A stretch of 64,000 nucleotides of DNA, taken from CAVPOO01 sp963707015. GTDB lineage: Bacteria; Pseudomonadota; Gammaproteobacteria; Thiohalobacterales; Thiohalobacteraceae. Positions 1 through 11,300 of the stretch are shown piece after piece. Made by a program: the position numbers and the translations under genes. Each line of letters begins with the position of its first letter. Position 1 is the stretch's first letter. Under the pieces are notes generated by a model. It was not told the origin of the DNA and made no database searches. It saw only the letters and a program-made list of their open reading frames with translations. The stretch lies in assembly GCA_963707015.1 (NCBI GenBank), contig CAVPOO010000001.1:124001-188000 (forward strand), written 5' to 3'.

Positions 1-2
1 CG

Positions 3-2777
3 GTGATCGGTCCGCGACTGCGCAGGCTCATCGGGCTGGTCTTTACCGTTGTTGCGGTTCTTTCCCTCAATTCCGTCTATCTCGGCAGCATCACGCTACT
101 GGAATGGCAAAGCGGCGAGATATACCAGGACTATTTCTATCAGCTCATGTTTCTGCTCCATCTGGTCCTGGGGCTGTTTCTCATTCTGCCCGTTATCATC
201 TTCGGCATCGGCCACGCCCGTAATGCCTGGCGTCGACCCAACCGCCGAGCGGTTCGCGCAGGCATCGGCGTTTTTTCCACTGCCATCATAGTCTTAGGAA
301 GTGGCGTGATCCTGACCCGTTTCGGGTTCCTGGAGATCAGGGACCCAGAGTTTCGCTCCATCACCTACTGGGTCCATATTCTCTCGCCGCTGGTCCTTGT
401 CTGGCTTTTCGTACTGCACCGGCTGGTGGGAAAACCCATCCAGTGGCGGCTCGCCAAAGGCTGGGGTGTCTTTGCCCTGTTACTGATCGGTGTCGGTAGC
501 GTCGCACACACCCAGTTGCCAGGGCAGGAAACAATGTCCAGCGAGCGGCCATTTTTGCCCTCGCTGGCGCGCACCGAAACGGGCAAGCCGATTCCGGCCA
601 CGGCACTGATGCGGCAAGACTATTGCCAAGAGTGCCATGCCGGTGTGACGGAGCGCTGGAAGCACAGCGTGCACCATTTGAGCTCATTCAACAATCCGGC
701 CTACAGTTTCAGCGTCCAGGAAACCCGAAAGGTTGCCTATGAGACTGACGGTAGTGTGCGCACCTCCCGCTTCTGTGCCGGTTGCCACGACCCGGTACCA
801 CTCTTCAGTGGTGCCTTTGACAATCCTGCGTTTGACACAGTCAACGATCCGACGGCCAAGGCCGGCATCACCTGTACGGCCTGCCACGCCATTACGCGCA
901 TCAACAGCCCGCGCGGCAATGCCGACTATACGATCGAAGAACCCCAGCACTATCCGTTCGCCTTCAGCGACAACGCGTTTCTGCAGTGGGTCAGCCGGCA
1001 GCTGATCAAGGCGAAACCTGCGTACCACAAGGAAACCTTTCTCAAGCCCTTACACAAGTCGGCTGAGTTCTGCGGAGTCTGCCACAAGACTCATCTGCCA
1101 ACGGAGGTAAACAACTACAAATGGCTGCCGGGCCAGAACCACTATGATTCATGGTTGCTCAGTGGCGTATCGGGTCATGGTGTCGCGAGCTTCTACTACC
1201 CGACCAAGGCGGTGAAAAAATGTGCCGAATGCCACATGCCGCTGCGCGCGGCCAAAGACGAGTTTGGCGGTCGACACTTCGAAGGATCCGAACAACTCGC
1301 TGTCCATGATCACCTGTTCGCGGCCGCGAACACAGCGATTCCCTATTTGGCAGGACTACCCGAAGACATCAAGGCGGCGCATAGAGACTTTCTGGAAGGC
1401 GTCGTACGCGTCGACATCTTCGGAGTCAAAGAGGGAGGCACCATCGACGCTGAACTTACCGCACCGGTGCGCCCGGCTATCCCGGCTCTGACGCCTGGAA
1501 ATCGTTATCTGTTTGAGACCGTCGTTCGCACCCTCAAGCCCGGGCATCTGTTCACTCAGGGCACGTCGGACTCCAATGAAGTCTGGCTGGAACTCAATGT
1601 TTACGCGGGAGACCGGCTGATCGGTCGCAGTGGTGCCATGAACGATGAGGGGGACGTTGATCCCTGGGCACATTTCATCAATGCCTATGTGCTGGATCGT
1701 CACGGCAACCGTATTGACCGTCGCAACGCCCAGGATATCTTCGTAAAACTCTACGATCATCAGATCCCGCCAGGCGCAGCGGATGTTATTCACTACGAGA
1801 TTGAAATCCCGGAGGATATCAGCGAGCCAGTCTCTGTCGAAGCCAAGGTCAAATACCGCAAATTCGACACCACCTATCTGAAATATATTCTCGCCGAGAG
1901 TTTCACCACCAATCAGTTGCCGGTAACGGTATTGGCATCGGATCGTGTCGTATTCCCGGTTGCAGGGGGCTCCGCCGCCGCTGTTGCACTGGATGAAACC
2001 GCGGCAATCTGGGAACGCTGGAATGACTACGGCATCGGGCTGCTGCTCAAGAGCGGCAAGGGATCGAGCAAGGGCGAGTTACGCCAGGCCGAGCATGCGT
2101 TCAGGCAAGTGGAGCAACTGGCCCGGCCAGAGGGCCCCTTGAACCTTGCCCGCGTTTACCTCCAGGAAGGACGGCTTGACGAGGCTGCAGACGCCCTGCA
2201 TCGCGCCGCAGAAGCGGGCGCCTATCCCTGGTCGGTCGCGTGGTTCAGCGGGCTCGTGAACAAGCAGAATGGGTTTCTTGACGAAGCCCTCCAGAACTTC
2301 TACGACCTTGCATCAACGAGTTTCACCGAGGCGCGGCAGCGCGGCTTTGATTTCTCAAAAGACTATCGGTTATTAAACGAGATCGGCGGGGCGCTGTTTG
2401 AGAAAGCGAAACGCCAACGCGGCGAGCAGCGACGCACGGCGCGTGAAGCGCTGCTGGCAGAAGCTTCCGAGTGGTTTCACCGAACGCTCGATATCGACCC
2501 GGAAAACCTTTCTGCTCATTACAACCTGGCATTGATTTATGCGCAACTGGGCGATACCGCCCAAGCCGAGGAACACCGCAGGCTGCATGCGGCATACAAG
2601 CCGGATGACAACGCCCAGGAGCATGCAGTCGCAGTGCACCGGCGCAGCCACCCGCCTGCCAATCATGCCGCAGAGGCCGTGGTGGTTTACGATCTGCAGC
2701 GTGAGGCGAGTGACGGGCTCACATTATCCACGCGGGTTGCCTTCGGCCCATCCAGAGAGCGCCCTTCTGACCCATAG
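3..2777 (+). CDS. Membrane-anchored pentaheme cytochrome c with C-terminal TPR repeats
   Basis: This is a predicted electron-transfer protein. The first ~170 residues hold about four membrane segments with several histidines, as in small cytochrome b-type anchors, so a b-heme module is possible but inferred. A periplasmic part follows with five CxxCH c-heme motifs at about C208, C258, C291, C357 and C407. Residues ~690-860 look like TPR repeats (for example LNLARVYLQEGRLDEAADAL). The GTG at position 3 is the first start visible; the gene may begin before the window. It leads an operon of propeller and TPR proteins, with 75 bp to the next gene. The heme motifs are seen directly; redox partners are unknown. 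Confidence 0.8.
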   Translation: MIGPRLRRLIGLVFTVVAVLSLNSVYLGSITLLEWQSGEIYQDYFYQLMFLLHLVLGLFLILPVIIFGIGHARNAWRRPNRRAVRAGIGVFSTAIIVLGSGVILTRFGFLEIRDPEFRSITYWVHILSPLVLVWLFVLHRLVGKPIQWRLAKGWGVFALLLIGVGSVAHTQLPGQETMSSERPFLPSLARTETGKPIPATALMRQDYCQECHAGVTERWKHSVHHLSSFNNPAYSFSVQETRKVAYETDGSVRTSRFCAGCHDPVPLFSGAFDNPAFDTVNDPTAKAGITCTACHAITRINSPRGNADYTIEEPQHYPFAFSDNAFLQWVSRQLIKAKPAYHKETFLKPLHKSAEFCGVCHKTHLPTEVNNYKWLPGQNHYDSWLLSGVSGHGVASFYYPTKAVKKCAECHMPLRAAKDEFGGRHFEGSEQLAVHDHLFAAANTAIPYLAGLPEDIKAAHRDFLEGVVRVDIFGVKEGGTIDAELTAPVRPAIPALTPGNRYLFETVVRTLKPGHLFTQGTSDSNEVWLELNVYAGDRLIGRSGAMNDEGDVDPWAHFINAYVLDRHGNRIDRRNAQDIFVKLYDHQIPPGAADVIHYEIEIPEDISEPVSVEAKVKYRKFDTTYLKYILAESFTTNQLPVTVLASDRVVFPVAGGSAAAVALDETAAIWERWNDYGIGLLLKSGKGSSKGELRQAEHAFRQVEQLARPEGPLNLARVYLQEGRLDEAADALHRAAEAGAYPWSVAWFSGLVNKQNGFLDEALQNFYDLASTSFTEARQRGFDFSKDYRLLNEIGGALFEKAKRQRGEQRRTAREALLAEASEWFHRTLDIDPENLSAHYNLALIYAQLGDTAQAEEHRRLHAAYKPDDNAQEHAVAVHRRSHPPANHAAEAVVVYDLQREASDGLTLSTRVAFGPSRERPSDP

Positions 2778-2852
2778 AGACACAGTGGTCTGCCGGACGA
2801 AACAGCTGCGCCTCGAGCATCAGTTCATCGCGCTTTAATAACCGGGTTCACT

Positions 2853-4730
2853 ATGCAGGAACAAACGAAAGACAGAACCAACGAGGCGCCTCCCCGCAGC
2901 AACGATGCCATCATCGGTCGTGCCTTTCGCTGGTCCGTGCTGGCCTTCCTTGTCATTGCGGCAGCAGGAATCGGGGGGACCTATCTATGGAAGTATTTCC
3001 ACAGCATGCCCGAAACTATTGTCGAGGCAAAGGTGGCAGGCCCCAAGCAGCTTGCACAGCCCGCTGTGGCCGCACCGCCGCGTGTCCACTTCACCGACAT
3101 TACCCGGCAAGCAGGCATCACCTTCAGCCACAACAATGGCGCCTATGGCGAGAAGCTGCTTCCAGAAACCATGGGCGGCGGCGTCGCCTTTCTCGATTTC
3201 GACAACGACGGTGATCAGGATCTGCTGTTTGTTAACTCCAGCAACTGGCCTGAAAGGCAGGCTGACAACACGCGGCGACCAACCCTGGCGCTGTATGCAA
3301 ACGATGGTCAGGGTCGCTTTCTCGATGTGACGACGACTGCCGGTTTGCATATCAGCCTCTATGGCATGGGTGTCGCTGCGGGTGATTATGACAATGATGG
3401 ATTCGTTGATCTGTTCATCACTGCAGTCGGCGCAAACCGTCTGTTGCACAATCAAGGCGGCGTATTCCATGATGTGACTGAAGTAGCCGGGGTTGCTGGC
3501 GCCGATGACGCCTGGAGTACCAGTGCAGCGTTCCTTGACTATGATAACGATGGCGATCTCGACCTCTTTGTCGCCAATTATGTACGCTGGTCGAGGGATA
3601 TCGACCTTGAGATCGACTTCCGCCTGACAGGGATCGGCAGAGCCTACGGACCGCCGACAACCTTCGCCGGCAGCTATCCCTACCTGTACCGCAATGACGG
3701 CGCTGGACGCTTTACGGATGTTTCTGCCAGCGCGGGCGTGCAGATCAACAATCCCGCGACAGGCTTGCCCATGGCAAAGGCACTTGCCGTGGCCGTCATT
3801 GATACTGATCAGGACGGCTGGCTGGATATCTTCGTTGCCAACGATACAGTGCAGAACTTCTTCTTTCGCAATCAAGCTGACGGGACTTTCGCAGAAGACG
3901 CCGTCGCACGCGGTCTTGCCTTCGACCGAAACGGCAGTGCCACGGGCGCCATGGGAGCCGATGCCGCCTACTATCGCAATAATGCAGATCTCGGTATCGC
4001 CATTGGAAACTTCGCCAACGAGATGACTTCACTGTACGTCTCACAGGGCGACATGATGCAGTTTGCCGATGAGGCGATCACGGATGGTCTCGCCTCCGCG
4101 ACCCGGCGCGTCCTGAGCTTCGGGCTCTTCTTCTTCGACTACGACCTCGATGGACGGCTCGACCTGTTGCAGGTCAACGGCCACCTGGAAGACGGGATTA
4201 ACCTTGTGCAGCCCAGTCAGCATTACGCGCAACCGGCCCAGTTGTTCTGGAATTGTGGCCCGGATTGTACATCCACGTTTATTGAGACATCTGAATCTAC
4301 GACAGGTGATCTTGCCAAACCCATGGTCGGCCGGGGTGCAAGTTTCGCCGATATCGACCACGACGGAGACCTGGATGTCGTTATCACGCAGACTGGCGGA
4401 CAACCGCTGCTGCTGCGCAATGACCAGGAACTGGGGCACCATTGGCTGCGTATAAAGCTTGTCGGCCACCAGACCAATCGGGATGCCATCGGCGCTGTCG
4501 TGGAACTCAAAGCCGGTAACGTCATGCAGAAACGCCAGGTAATGCCAACCCGAAGTTACCTTTCCCAGACCGAGTTACCACTCACCTTCGGGCTCGGAAA
4601 TCTGACAGCCGTTGATCAACTGCGCGTTCAGTGGCCGGACCGATCGGTCCAGAACATTGACAACGTAGCCGTGGATTCGCTAATGATTATCGAACAACGC
4701 CCGGCTGAAATTCCACCATCCGGCCACTAA
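2853..4730 (+). CDS. FG-GAP/VCBS repeat protein with ASPIC/UnbV domain, membrane-anchored
   Basis: The 625-residue protein has one N-terminal membrane segment (about residues 27-47) and then a beta-propeller-like region. At least six calcium-loop motifs of the DxDxDG type are visible, such as DFDNDGDQDLLFVN, DYDNDGDLDLFVAN and DIDHDGDLDVVITQ. The last ~100 residues match the ASPIC/UnbV pattern (HWLRIKLVGHQTNRDAIGA, then a GLG-x-VQWPD ending). This architecture is usually annotated as a CRTAC1 family protein; it is extracytoplasmic and probably binds ligand or partner proteins. It is the second gene of the cytochrome operon, 21 bp before a paralogue. Confidence 0.85.
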   Translation: MQEQTKDRTNEAPPRSNDAIIGRAFRWSVLAFLVIAAAGIGGTYLWKYFHSMPETIVEAKVAGPKQLAQPAVAAPPRVHFTDITRQAGITFSHNNGAYGEKLLPETMGGGVAFLDFDNDGDQDLLFVNSSNWPERQADNTRRPTLALYANDGQGRFLDVTTTAGLHISLYGMGVAAGDYDNDGFVDLFITAVGANRLLHNQGGVFHDVTEVAGVAGADDAWSTSAAFLDYDNDGDLDLFVANYVRWSRDIDLEIDFRLTGIGRAYGPPTTFAGSYPYLYRNDGAGRFTDVSASAGVQINNPATGLPMAKALAVAVIDTDQDGWLDIFVANDTVQNFFFRNQADGTFAEDAVARGLAFDRNGSATGAMGADAAYYRNNADLGIAIGNFANEMTSLYVSQGDMMQFADEAITDGLASATRRVLSFGLFFFDYDLDGRLDLLQVNGHLEDGINLVQPSQHYAQPAQLFWNCGPDCTSTFIETSESTTGDLAKPMVGRGASFADIDHDGDLDVVITQTGGQPLLLRNDQELGHHWLRIKLVGHQTNRDAIGAVVELKAGNVMQKRQVMPTRSYLSQTELPLTFGLGNLTAVDQLRVQWPDRSVQNIDNVAVDSLMIIEQRPAEIPPSGH

Positions 4731-4751
4731 GGCCTGCTAACATCAACGACA

Positions 4752-6557
4752 ATGTGGCAATTGACAATGAACACGCCTGTAAAGAATAGCGTTGCACCTG
4801 GCACACCGACCGGCACTGAACACCTTGCACACCCGCTCCTGGGTTACCTGCTGGCCTTGTTCACAGGCTTGCCGGTACCGGCATCGGCGACCGATCCCGG
4901 GGGCGAACTCTTTACTGAGATTGCCGAAGACGCCGGGCTGCATTTCCAGTATTTCAACGGCATGTCAGGCGAATACTATTTTCCCGAAAATCTCGGCGGT
5001 GGCGTGGCATTGTTTGACTATGACAAAGACGGAGATCTCGACGTCTACCTCACGCAAGGCCACATGTTGGGAGAGGGGAAAACGCTGAAGGATGCGCTGT
5101 TCCCCCCACGGGCAGAGACGCGCTTTTCCGACCGCCTGTTTCGTAACGATCTTGCCCTGGACGGCAACGGGAAGCCTGTCATTCAGTTCACAGACGTTAC
5201 CGAGGCGGCCGGTATCGATGCAGCCGGCTACGGCATGGGTGTCACCACAGGTGATATCGACAACGACGGCTGGATGGACCTCTTCATCACCAACTTTGGT
5301 TCCTATCAACTCCTGCACAATAACGGCGATGGTACCTTCAACGACGTTACACAAAAGGCCGGTGTTGATGCGCCGGGATGGGGTGTGAGCGCCGCCTTCC
5401 TGGACTTCGACCGCGACGGACACCTTGATCTCTACGTAGCCAACTATGTCCATTTCGAGCTTGCCAAGAACAAGCCCTGTTATGGGCTCAGTGGCGCTCG
5501 CGACTACTGCGGTCCGAATTTTTTCCGCCCCATGCAGGACCGGCTCTACCACAACCGGGGCGACGGAACCTTCGAGGATGTCTCTGTTGACGCGGGCATC
5601 AACCATGCGGCCGCGCCGGGCCTGGGGGTGATAAGCGGTGACTTCAACCAGGACGGGTGGATGGACATCTATGTCGCCAATGACGGTGAAGCCAATCAGC
5701 TCTGGGTCAATCAGAAGGATGGTACCTTCAAGGACGAGGCCTTCATGGCGGGCGTTGCGGTCAACATGGAGGGTGCCCCGGAAGCCAGCATGGGGGTTGA
5801 CGCTGCGGATTTTGACGGCGATGGCGACGAGGACCTGTTCATGACACATCTGCTGGGCGAGACGAATACCATCTACGTAAACGATGGTGAAGGCTGGTTT
5901 GAGGACCGCTCAATCGCAACCGGCCTGGCCGCCCCCAGCAAGGGATACACTGCCTTTGGCACCACATGGTTCGACTACGACAATGACGGTTGGCTCGATC
6001 TGTTCGTTGCCAATGGCGACGTACGCGTCATGCCCATCCTGGTTCGCGCCGGTGATCGATATCCATTACACCAGCCCAACCAGCTTTTCGCCAACGAACA
6101 AGGGAAATTCAGGGATATTACCGCTCAGGCCGGCACGGTCTTCCAGCTTTCCGAGGTGAGCCGAGGCGTCGCTGTCGGGGATGTAGACAATGATGGCGAC
6201 TCGGACATCGTGGTGGCAAACAGTAATGGACCGGTGCGGCTGTTGATCAACAACACGGGCAACAGAAACCACTGGCTCGGCCTGCGGCTGTTGAATGAAC
6301 AGGGGCAGGATGCGATTGGCGCACGCGCTGTCATACGGCTGAGCGATGACCGATCGCTGTGGCGCCGCGTGCGCGTGGATGGCAGCTACGCGTCGGCCAG
6401 TGATCCGCGGATCCTGGCGGGCCTGGGCGACTCGTCAAAGATCCGCACTACGCAGGTGTACTGGCCCGGCGGCAGCATTGAAGAATGGCCAGATCTGGCT
6501 GTTGATCGGTTCCACACACTGGTCGCAGGGCAAGGCAAACCGGTCAAAAAGCCATGA
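4752..6557 (+). CDS. Exported FG-GAP/VCBS repeat protein with ASPIC/UnbV domain
   Basis: A 601-residue paralogue of the preceding gene. The N-terminus reads as a signal peptide ending near PVPASA-TD, so this copy is probably secreted or periplasmic rather than anchored. The body has repeated DxDxDG loops (DYDKDGDLDVYLTQ, DFDRDGHLDLYVAN, DVDNDGDSDIVVAN) and the C-terminus is an ASPIC/UnbV domain (HWLGLRLLNEQGQDAIGAR; VYWPGG). An alternative ATG lies 15 bases downstream. Its stop overlaps the next start as ATGA, so the two are likely translationally coupled. The role is unknown; context suggests a complex with the cytochrome. Confidence 0.85.
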   Translation: MWQLTMNTPVKNSVAPGTPTGTEHLAHPLLGYLLALFTGLPVPASATDPGGELFTEIAEDAGLHFQYFNGMSGEYYFPENLGGGVALFDYDKDGDLDVYLTQGHMLGEGKTLKDALFPPRAETRFSDRLFRNDLALDGNGKPVIQFTDVTEAAGIDAAGYGMGVTTGDIDNDGWMDLFITNFGSYQLLHNNGDGTFNDVTQKAGVDAPGWGVSAAFLDFDRDGHLDLYVANYVHFELAKNKPCYGLSGARDYCGPNFFRPMQDRLYHNRGDGTFEDVSVDAGINHAAAPGLGVISGDFNQDGWMDIYVANDGEANQLWVNQKDGTFKDEAFMAGVAVNMEGAPEASMGVDAADFDGDGDEDLFMTHLLGETNTIYVNDGEGWFEDRSIATGLAAPSKGYTAFGTTWFDYDNDGWLDLFVANGDVRVMPILVRAGDRYPLHQPNQLFANEQGKFRDITAQAGTVFQLSEVSRGVAVGDVDNDGDSDIVVANSNGPVRLLINNTGNRNHWLGLRLLNEQGQDAIGARAVIRLSDDRSLWRRVRVDGSYASASDPRILAGLGDSSKIRTTQVYWPGGSIEEWPDLAVDRFHTLVAGQGKPVKKP

Positions 6558-8338
6558 GCGCATTGAATAACCCTACGCGGTTCGTAGATTCCTCCCAATC
6601 CGCGCAGTCGGGCACACGAAAGCCTTCACGGAGATATACCGGCACGTTGAGATTGGTGTTGCTGCTAAGCGGATCTCTGCTCGGTCCGTACACACCGGCT
6701 GAAACGGAGCCCGAGGCCGGCGATGTCTTGAGCACGCCGCACACCGTACAAACCACGGCCGGTGCGCTGGCACTCCTGCCCATTCCGGTTCCCGATCTAT
6801 CCAGCGTCGAACAGGCCGTGCGGCAAGACCTGCGATCATCACGCGCGGAGGTGGTCCGTCAGTTCCAGTCCGGGAACGCCGATCCTGTCTCACTGGCAAA
6901 TGCATTGGGCATCTTGTGTGAACATTATCAGGCACACCACATCTATCCGCCGGCCGAGCCCTGTTATCGGAATGCCGAACGTCTCGATCCGCAGAATTTC
7001 CGCTGGCCGCATTTGCTGGGTTATCTGGGCCAGCAGACCACGCAGCACGATCTGGCAGTGCAGGCCTTCCAGCGTAGCCGATCACTCAAACCGGAGTATG
7101 AGGCCAGCCGTGTGCGTCTCGCCGAGACCTACATCGGACTCAATCAACCGGACAAGGCCGAGGCACTGCTTGGAGTGCCCTTCGATGAGAGGGGTGTGAA
7201 AGCAGCCGTACTGTTCTCCAGGGGACGGATCGCACTCGCCCGAAGGGATTTTGACGCGGCGGTAGGCTACTTCGAACAGGCGCTGGCGGCGCAGCCGGAT
7301 GCCTCACGGATTCACTCTCCACTCGCGATGGCGTATCGCGGCAAGGGTGATGTGGAAAAGGCCCGGGAACACCTTGCCCGATATGGTGATGGCAAACCAA
7401 ACATTGCGGATCCGGTCGTTGACGGGCTGGATGAACTGCTCACCGGCAAACGCACCCAGTTACACCGCGGTCTGGTAGCAGTACAGACCGGGCAGTACGA
7501 AGCCGCCATCGATGCCTTCGCCGGCGCCCTCGAGGGTGATCCCGACAACGTGGACCTGCGCGTGAGCCTGGCGCGCACACTCTATCTGGCCGGCAGGCAT
7601 GCAGAAGGGCGTCAACAGCTCGCCGAGGCACTGAGACGGGATCCCGCTCACCCGCTGTCCAATTTCCTCATGGGCGTGCTGCTCGCCGCGGACAATGACA
7701 ATGATGCCGCCATCGCCCGTTTCGAGACGGCGCTGGCCACTGACCCCGAGCATGCGGGTGCCCAGCACTATCTCGCCGACACGCTGGTTCGGGAGGGCCG
7801 ATACGCTGAAGCCGTTCCGCACTATGCCATGGCGATCCGTCAGGTGCCCAAGGACCTACCGGCCCGCGTCATGGAAGCAGTGAGCCTGCTCTACAGCGGT
7901 GGACCCCAGACCGAGGCCGCGAAGCGCCTTGAAACTCTGTATTCCGAACAACCGGAGCAGAGGGTATTCACCTATATGCTGGCGCGCCTGCTGGCGGCCA
8001 GCCCGGACGACGGGGTTCGGGATGGCAGCCGCGCCCTGTCGCTTGCCAAACCACTTTACCAGCAGTTACCCCTGGCAGAGAATGCCGAAACCCTGGCAAT
8101 GGCCTATGCGGAGCTCGGCCGCTTTGATGACGCGCGCGAGATGCAGCAGCAGGCGATGGGCATCGCGATGTTTTCCGGTCGCCTCGACCTGGTGCCGCGT
8201 CTGCAGAGCGCACTGGACCGTTATCAGGAGAACGAGACATTCCGCATTCCCTTTGCCGCGGACGATCCCATGCTGCGGCCCATTCCGATTGATCCCGCCC
8301 TGCCATTCAGGGATTATCCAGCCAGCAATCCCTATTGA
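6554..8338 (+). CDS. Exported TPR repeat protein
   Basis: A 594-residue protein made almost wholly of tetratricopeptide-like helices (for example GRIALARRDFDAAVGYFEQAL and HYLADTLVREGRYAEAVPHY). A hydrophobic stretch near residues 33-50 suggests export or anchoring. TPR proteins are scaffolds, so the likely role is assembling or stabilising the operon's cytochrome and propeller proteins. It starts inside the stop of the upstream gene (ATGA overlap) and is followed after 25 bp by a lipoprotein gene that also starts with TPRs. No catalytic motif is visible. Confidence 0.8.
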   Translation: MSALNNPTRFVDSSQSAQSGTRKPSRRYTGTLRLVLLLSGSLLGPYTPAETEPEAGDVLSTPHTVQTTAGALALLPIPVPDLSSVEQAVRQDLRSSRAEVVRQFQSGNADPVSLANALGILCEHYQAHHIYPPAEPCYRNAERLDPQNFRWPHLLGYLGQQTTQHDLAVQAFQRSRSLKPEYEASRVRLAETYIGLNQPDKAEALLGVPFDERGVKAAVLFSRGRIALARRDFDAAVGYFEQALAAQPDASRIHSPLAMAYRGKGDVEKAREHLARYGDGKPNIADPVVDGLDELLTGKRTQLHRGLVAVQTGQYEAAIDAFAGALEGDPDNVDLRVSLARTLYLAGRHAEGRQQLAEALRRDPAHPLSNFLMGVLLAADNDNDAAIARFETALATDPEHAGAQHYLADTLVREGRYAEAVPHYAMAIRQVPKDLPARVMEAVSLLYSGGPQTEAAKRLETLYSEQPEQRVFTYMLARLLAASPDDGVRDGSRALSLAKPLYQQLPLAENAETLAMAYAELGRFDDAREMQQQAMGIAMFSGRLDLVPRLQSALDRYQENETFRIPFAADDPMLRPIPIDPALPFRDYPASNPY

Positions 8339-8363
8339 CCGGATCGATTGCGGAGGCTTCCCG

Positions 8364-11300
8364 TTGCCGATCATCTCCACACGGTTTCCCTGCCTTGTTC
8401 TATTCTGGCTTGCCGTGCTCGGTCTGACTGCCTGTTCCGAATCCGGCGATGAGCATGCTGCGGCAGTCAGTCCGGACGCGCAGACCATAGCAGACAACAA
8501 TCATGCCGTGGGTCTCATGGGTCAGTTTGACTACCCGGCCGCTCATGCAATATTCGAACGGCTCGCGCAACGCTATCCCGACTGGCTGAATGTCAGGATC
8601 AACCTCGCCATTGCCACACTGAATCGTCAGAACGAGGGTGATGAACAGGCGGCGCTCGCCATTGCCGAGGATGTGCTGCGAGCCGATGCGACACACCTGC
8701 CCGCACACTATGTCAGCGGGCTGATGCAACTGTATCTGGGGGCCACGCAGGAGGCCGCCGAACATTTCCGCACGGTCGCCAGTGCCGATGCGACGGACGC
8801 CTACGCGGCCTACTACCTGGCCCAGTCACTGGCGCAGCAGTCACAGCACGAGGAAGCCCTCGAGTGGTATCGCAGGGCAATCGCGCTGGACCCCTATCTG
8901 CGCTCCGCCTACTACGGCGCCTTCCAGACCTTGCGGCGCCTCAAACGGGCCGATGAGGCCAGGGGTCCGATCGCCGACTACCAGCGGCTCGCCAATAATC
9001 CACGCGCGCATCTCGCGGAGTTCAAATACACACGCATGGGTCCCAAGGCGGAGACTCGGGCATTCGATCTCGAGCCACCCACGCCGCCGAAGGTGCCGCA
9101 GGGCCCCGCCTTCGAGAGCCCGGCGCCACTGACCGTGACCGCCGCTGAGGCCCTCTCATGGCAACGGCAAGACGGCTCGCGCGCAACGAGTATCACGGCG
9201 GTTGACCTCGAAGATGACGGTGATCTGGACCTCTTGCTGGCGGATGTCCTGCAGGGCGACAGGCGCCACAATCTGTTGCTGCGTCGCGAGCCGGATGGCG
9301 GCTGGCTGGCGGTACTGGACCACCCGCTTGCATCTGTGCCTCTCGTCAATGCAGCAGTCTGGGGTGACTTCGACAATGACGGGCGGGTCGATGTGTATCT
9401 GTGCCGGCGCGGGGCCAATCAACTCTGGCACCAGGTGGAGACGGCGCAATGGATCGATGTGACCGAGACAACACAGACATCCGGCGGATCGGCGGACACG
9501 CTGGACTGTGCCTTTTTCGATGCCGACCATGACGGCGATCTCGACCTTTTCCTGGTCAATGCAGAGGGTCCCAATGAGCTGTTGAACAACAACCTCGACG
9601 GCACCTTTCGCCCGCTGGCGACCGGGCAGGGACTGGCCGGAGACGGCCGCGCGTCGCGCGCCGTCCTGCCCGCCGACCTCGATGGTGACCGCGATACGGA
9701 CATCATCGTGATTCACGCTCAACCACCTCACGAGGTTTTCCTGAATGACCGGCTATGGGCCTATCACCGCGCAGCGGGATTCGATGCGTTTCGCGCCACA
9801 CCGGCCCTGGCAGCACTCGCCGCAGACCACGACGCCGACGGTCACACCGAACTTTATACCGTGAGCGACGATGGGCAGATCCTGCGCTGGGAACCGGATG
9901 GCGACACCTATACGTCAAGGCCACTCGGCAGACTCAAGATGACCGAGCCTGGCTGGGCGCAACTGGCGCTGCTTGATGCGGACGGTGATGGCGTGCAGGA
10001 TCTCATGGCTGCCAGCCGGGATGGCTGGACTGTGCTCGGGGATAACACCTCTCTGTTCAACTCAGACGACGGCGACAGGCTGGACGGTGTGACAGCCGTT
10101 CCGCTCGACGCGGCCGCGGGCCCTGCAGTCATCGGACGACTGCACCAGGGCGGTATCCGGATCTGGCCACCCGGCCCCGGGAGGGCCCCGTACCTGTCAC
10201 TCAGTCTCACCGGCAAGGACGACACCGCGCAGTCCATGCGATCGAATGCCTCGGGTATCGGCACCCAGGTTGCGATTCGGGCTGATTCTCACTGGGCACG
10301 GGCGCAGAATCTGCGTCAGCATTCCGGACCCGGACAGGGACTGCAGCCGATCACGGTGGGCCTGGCCGGCGCGAGCAGCGCAGACTTCATTGCGATCGAC
10401 TGGTCGGACGGGGTGTTTCAGAGCGAGCTGAATCTGAGCGCGGGAAAGCTCCACCGGATTGCCGAAACCCAACGGCAGCTCTCCAGCTGCCCGGTGCTGT
10501 TTGCCTGGAACGGGGTGAAGTACGAATTCATCAGTGACCTCCTGGGCGTCGGCGGTATCGGCTATGCCGTCGCACCGGGCGAATATTCGACACCCCGCCC
10601 GCGGGAGCACTTTCTCCTGCCGGTTGGCTTGCCCAAACCACGCGATGGCCGCTACCAGCTCAAGATCGGCGAACCCATGGAAGAGGTCGCCTATCTGGAT
10701 GCCGCACGTCTGTTCACCTACGACCTGCCGCCAGGCTGGCAGATGGTACTGGACGAACGCATGGCGATTTCGGGGCCAGAGCCCACCGGCAAGCCCTATT
10801 TTTATCGCCAGGAACGCCTGCCTGATCAGGTTCTCAACGACCGCGGCGATAGTGTCACCGATCTGCTGCTGCATGCCGATGGCAGCGCGGCACCCGTGGG
10901 AGACCGCGATCATCGCTTCATCGGCCGCCTGCAATCCGAGCACATCCTGATTCTCAACTTCATTAAACCGATCGATCAGAGTCGGGGCAGCCCGCTGCTG
11001 ATCGCGGATGGCTGGGTAGAATATCCTTACTCGCAGACCATGTTCGCGGCCTGGCAGGCGGGAGCCGGCCTGCACGCGCCGACGCTGGAGGCACGCGGCA
11101 GCGACGGGACATGGCACACCCTGCTGACGGAATTCGGCTATCCGGCGGGCATGCCGAGGCGCATGTCCATCGCCCTGCCGGAACTGCCTGCGGCAACGAC
11201 ACAGTTGCGCCTGCGCACCAATATGGAGATCTACTGGGATCGGCTGGCGATCGGATTCGCCGAAGATCTCACCCGGAAACAGGTGCAGGAACTGCCGCTG

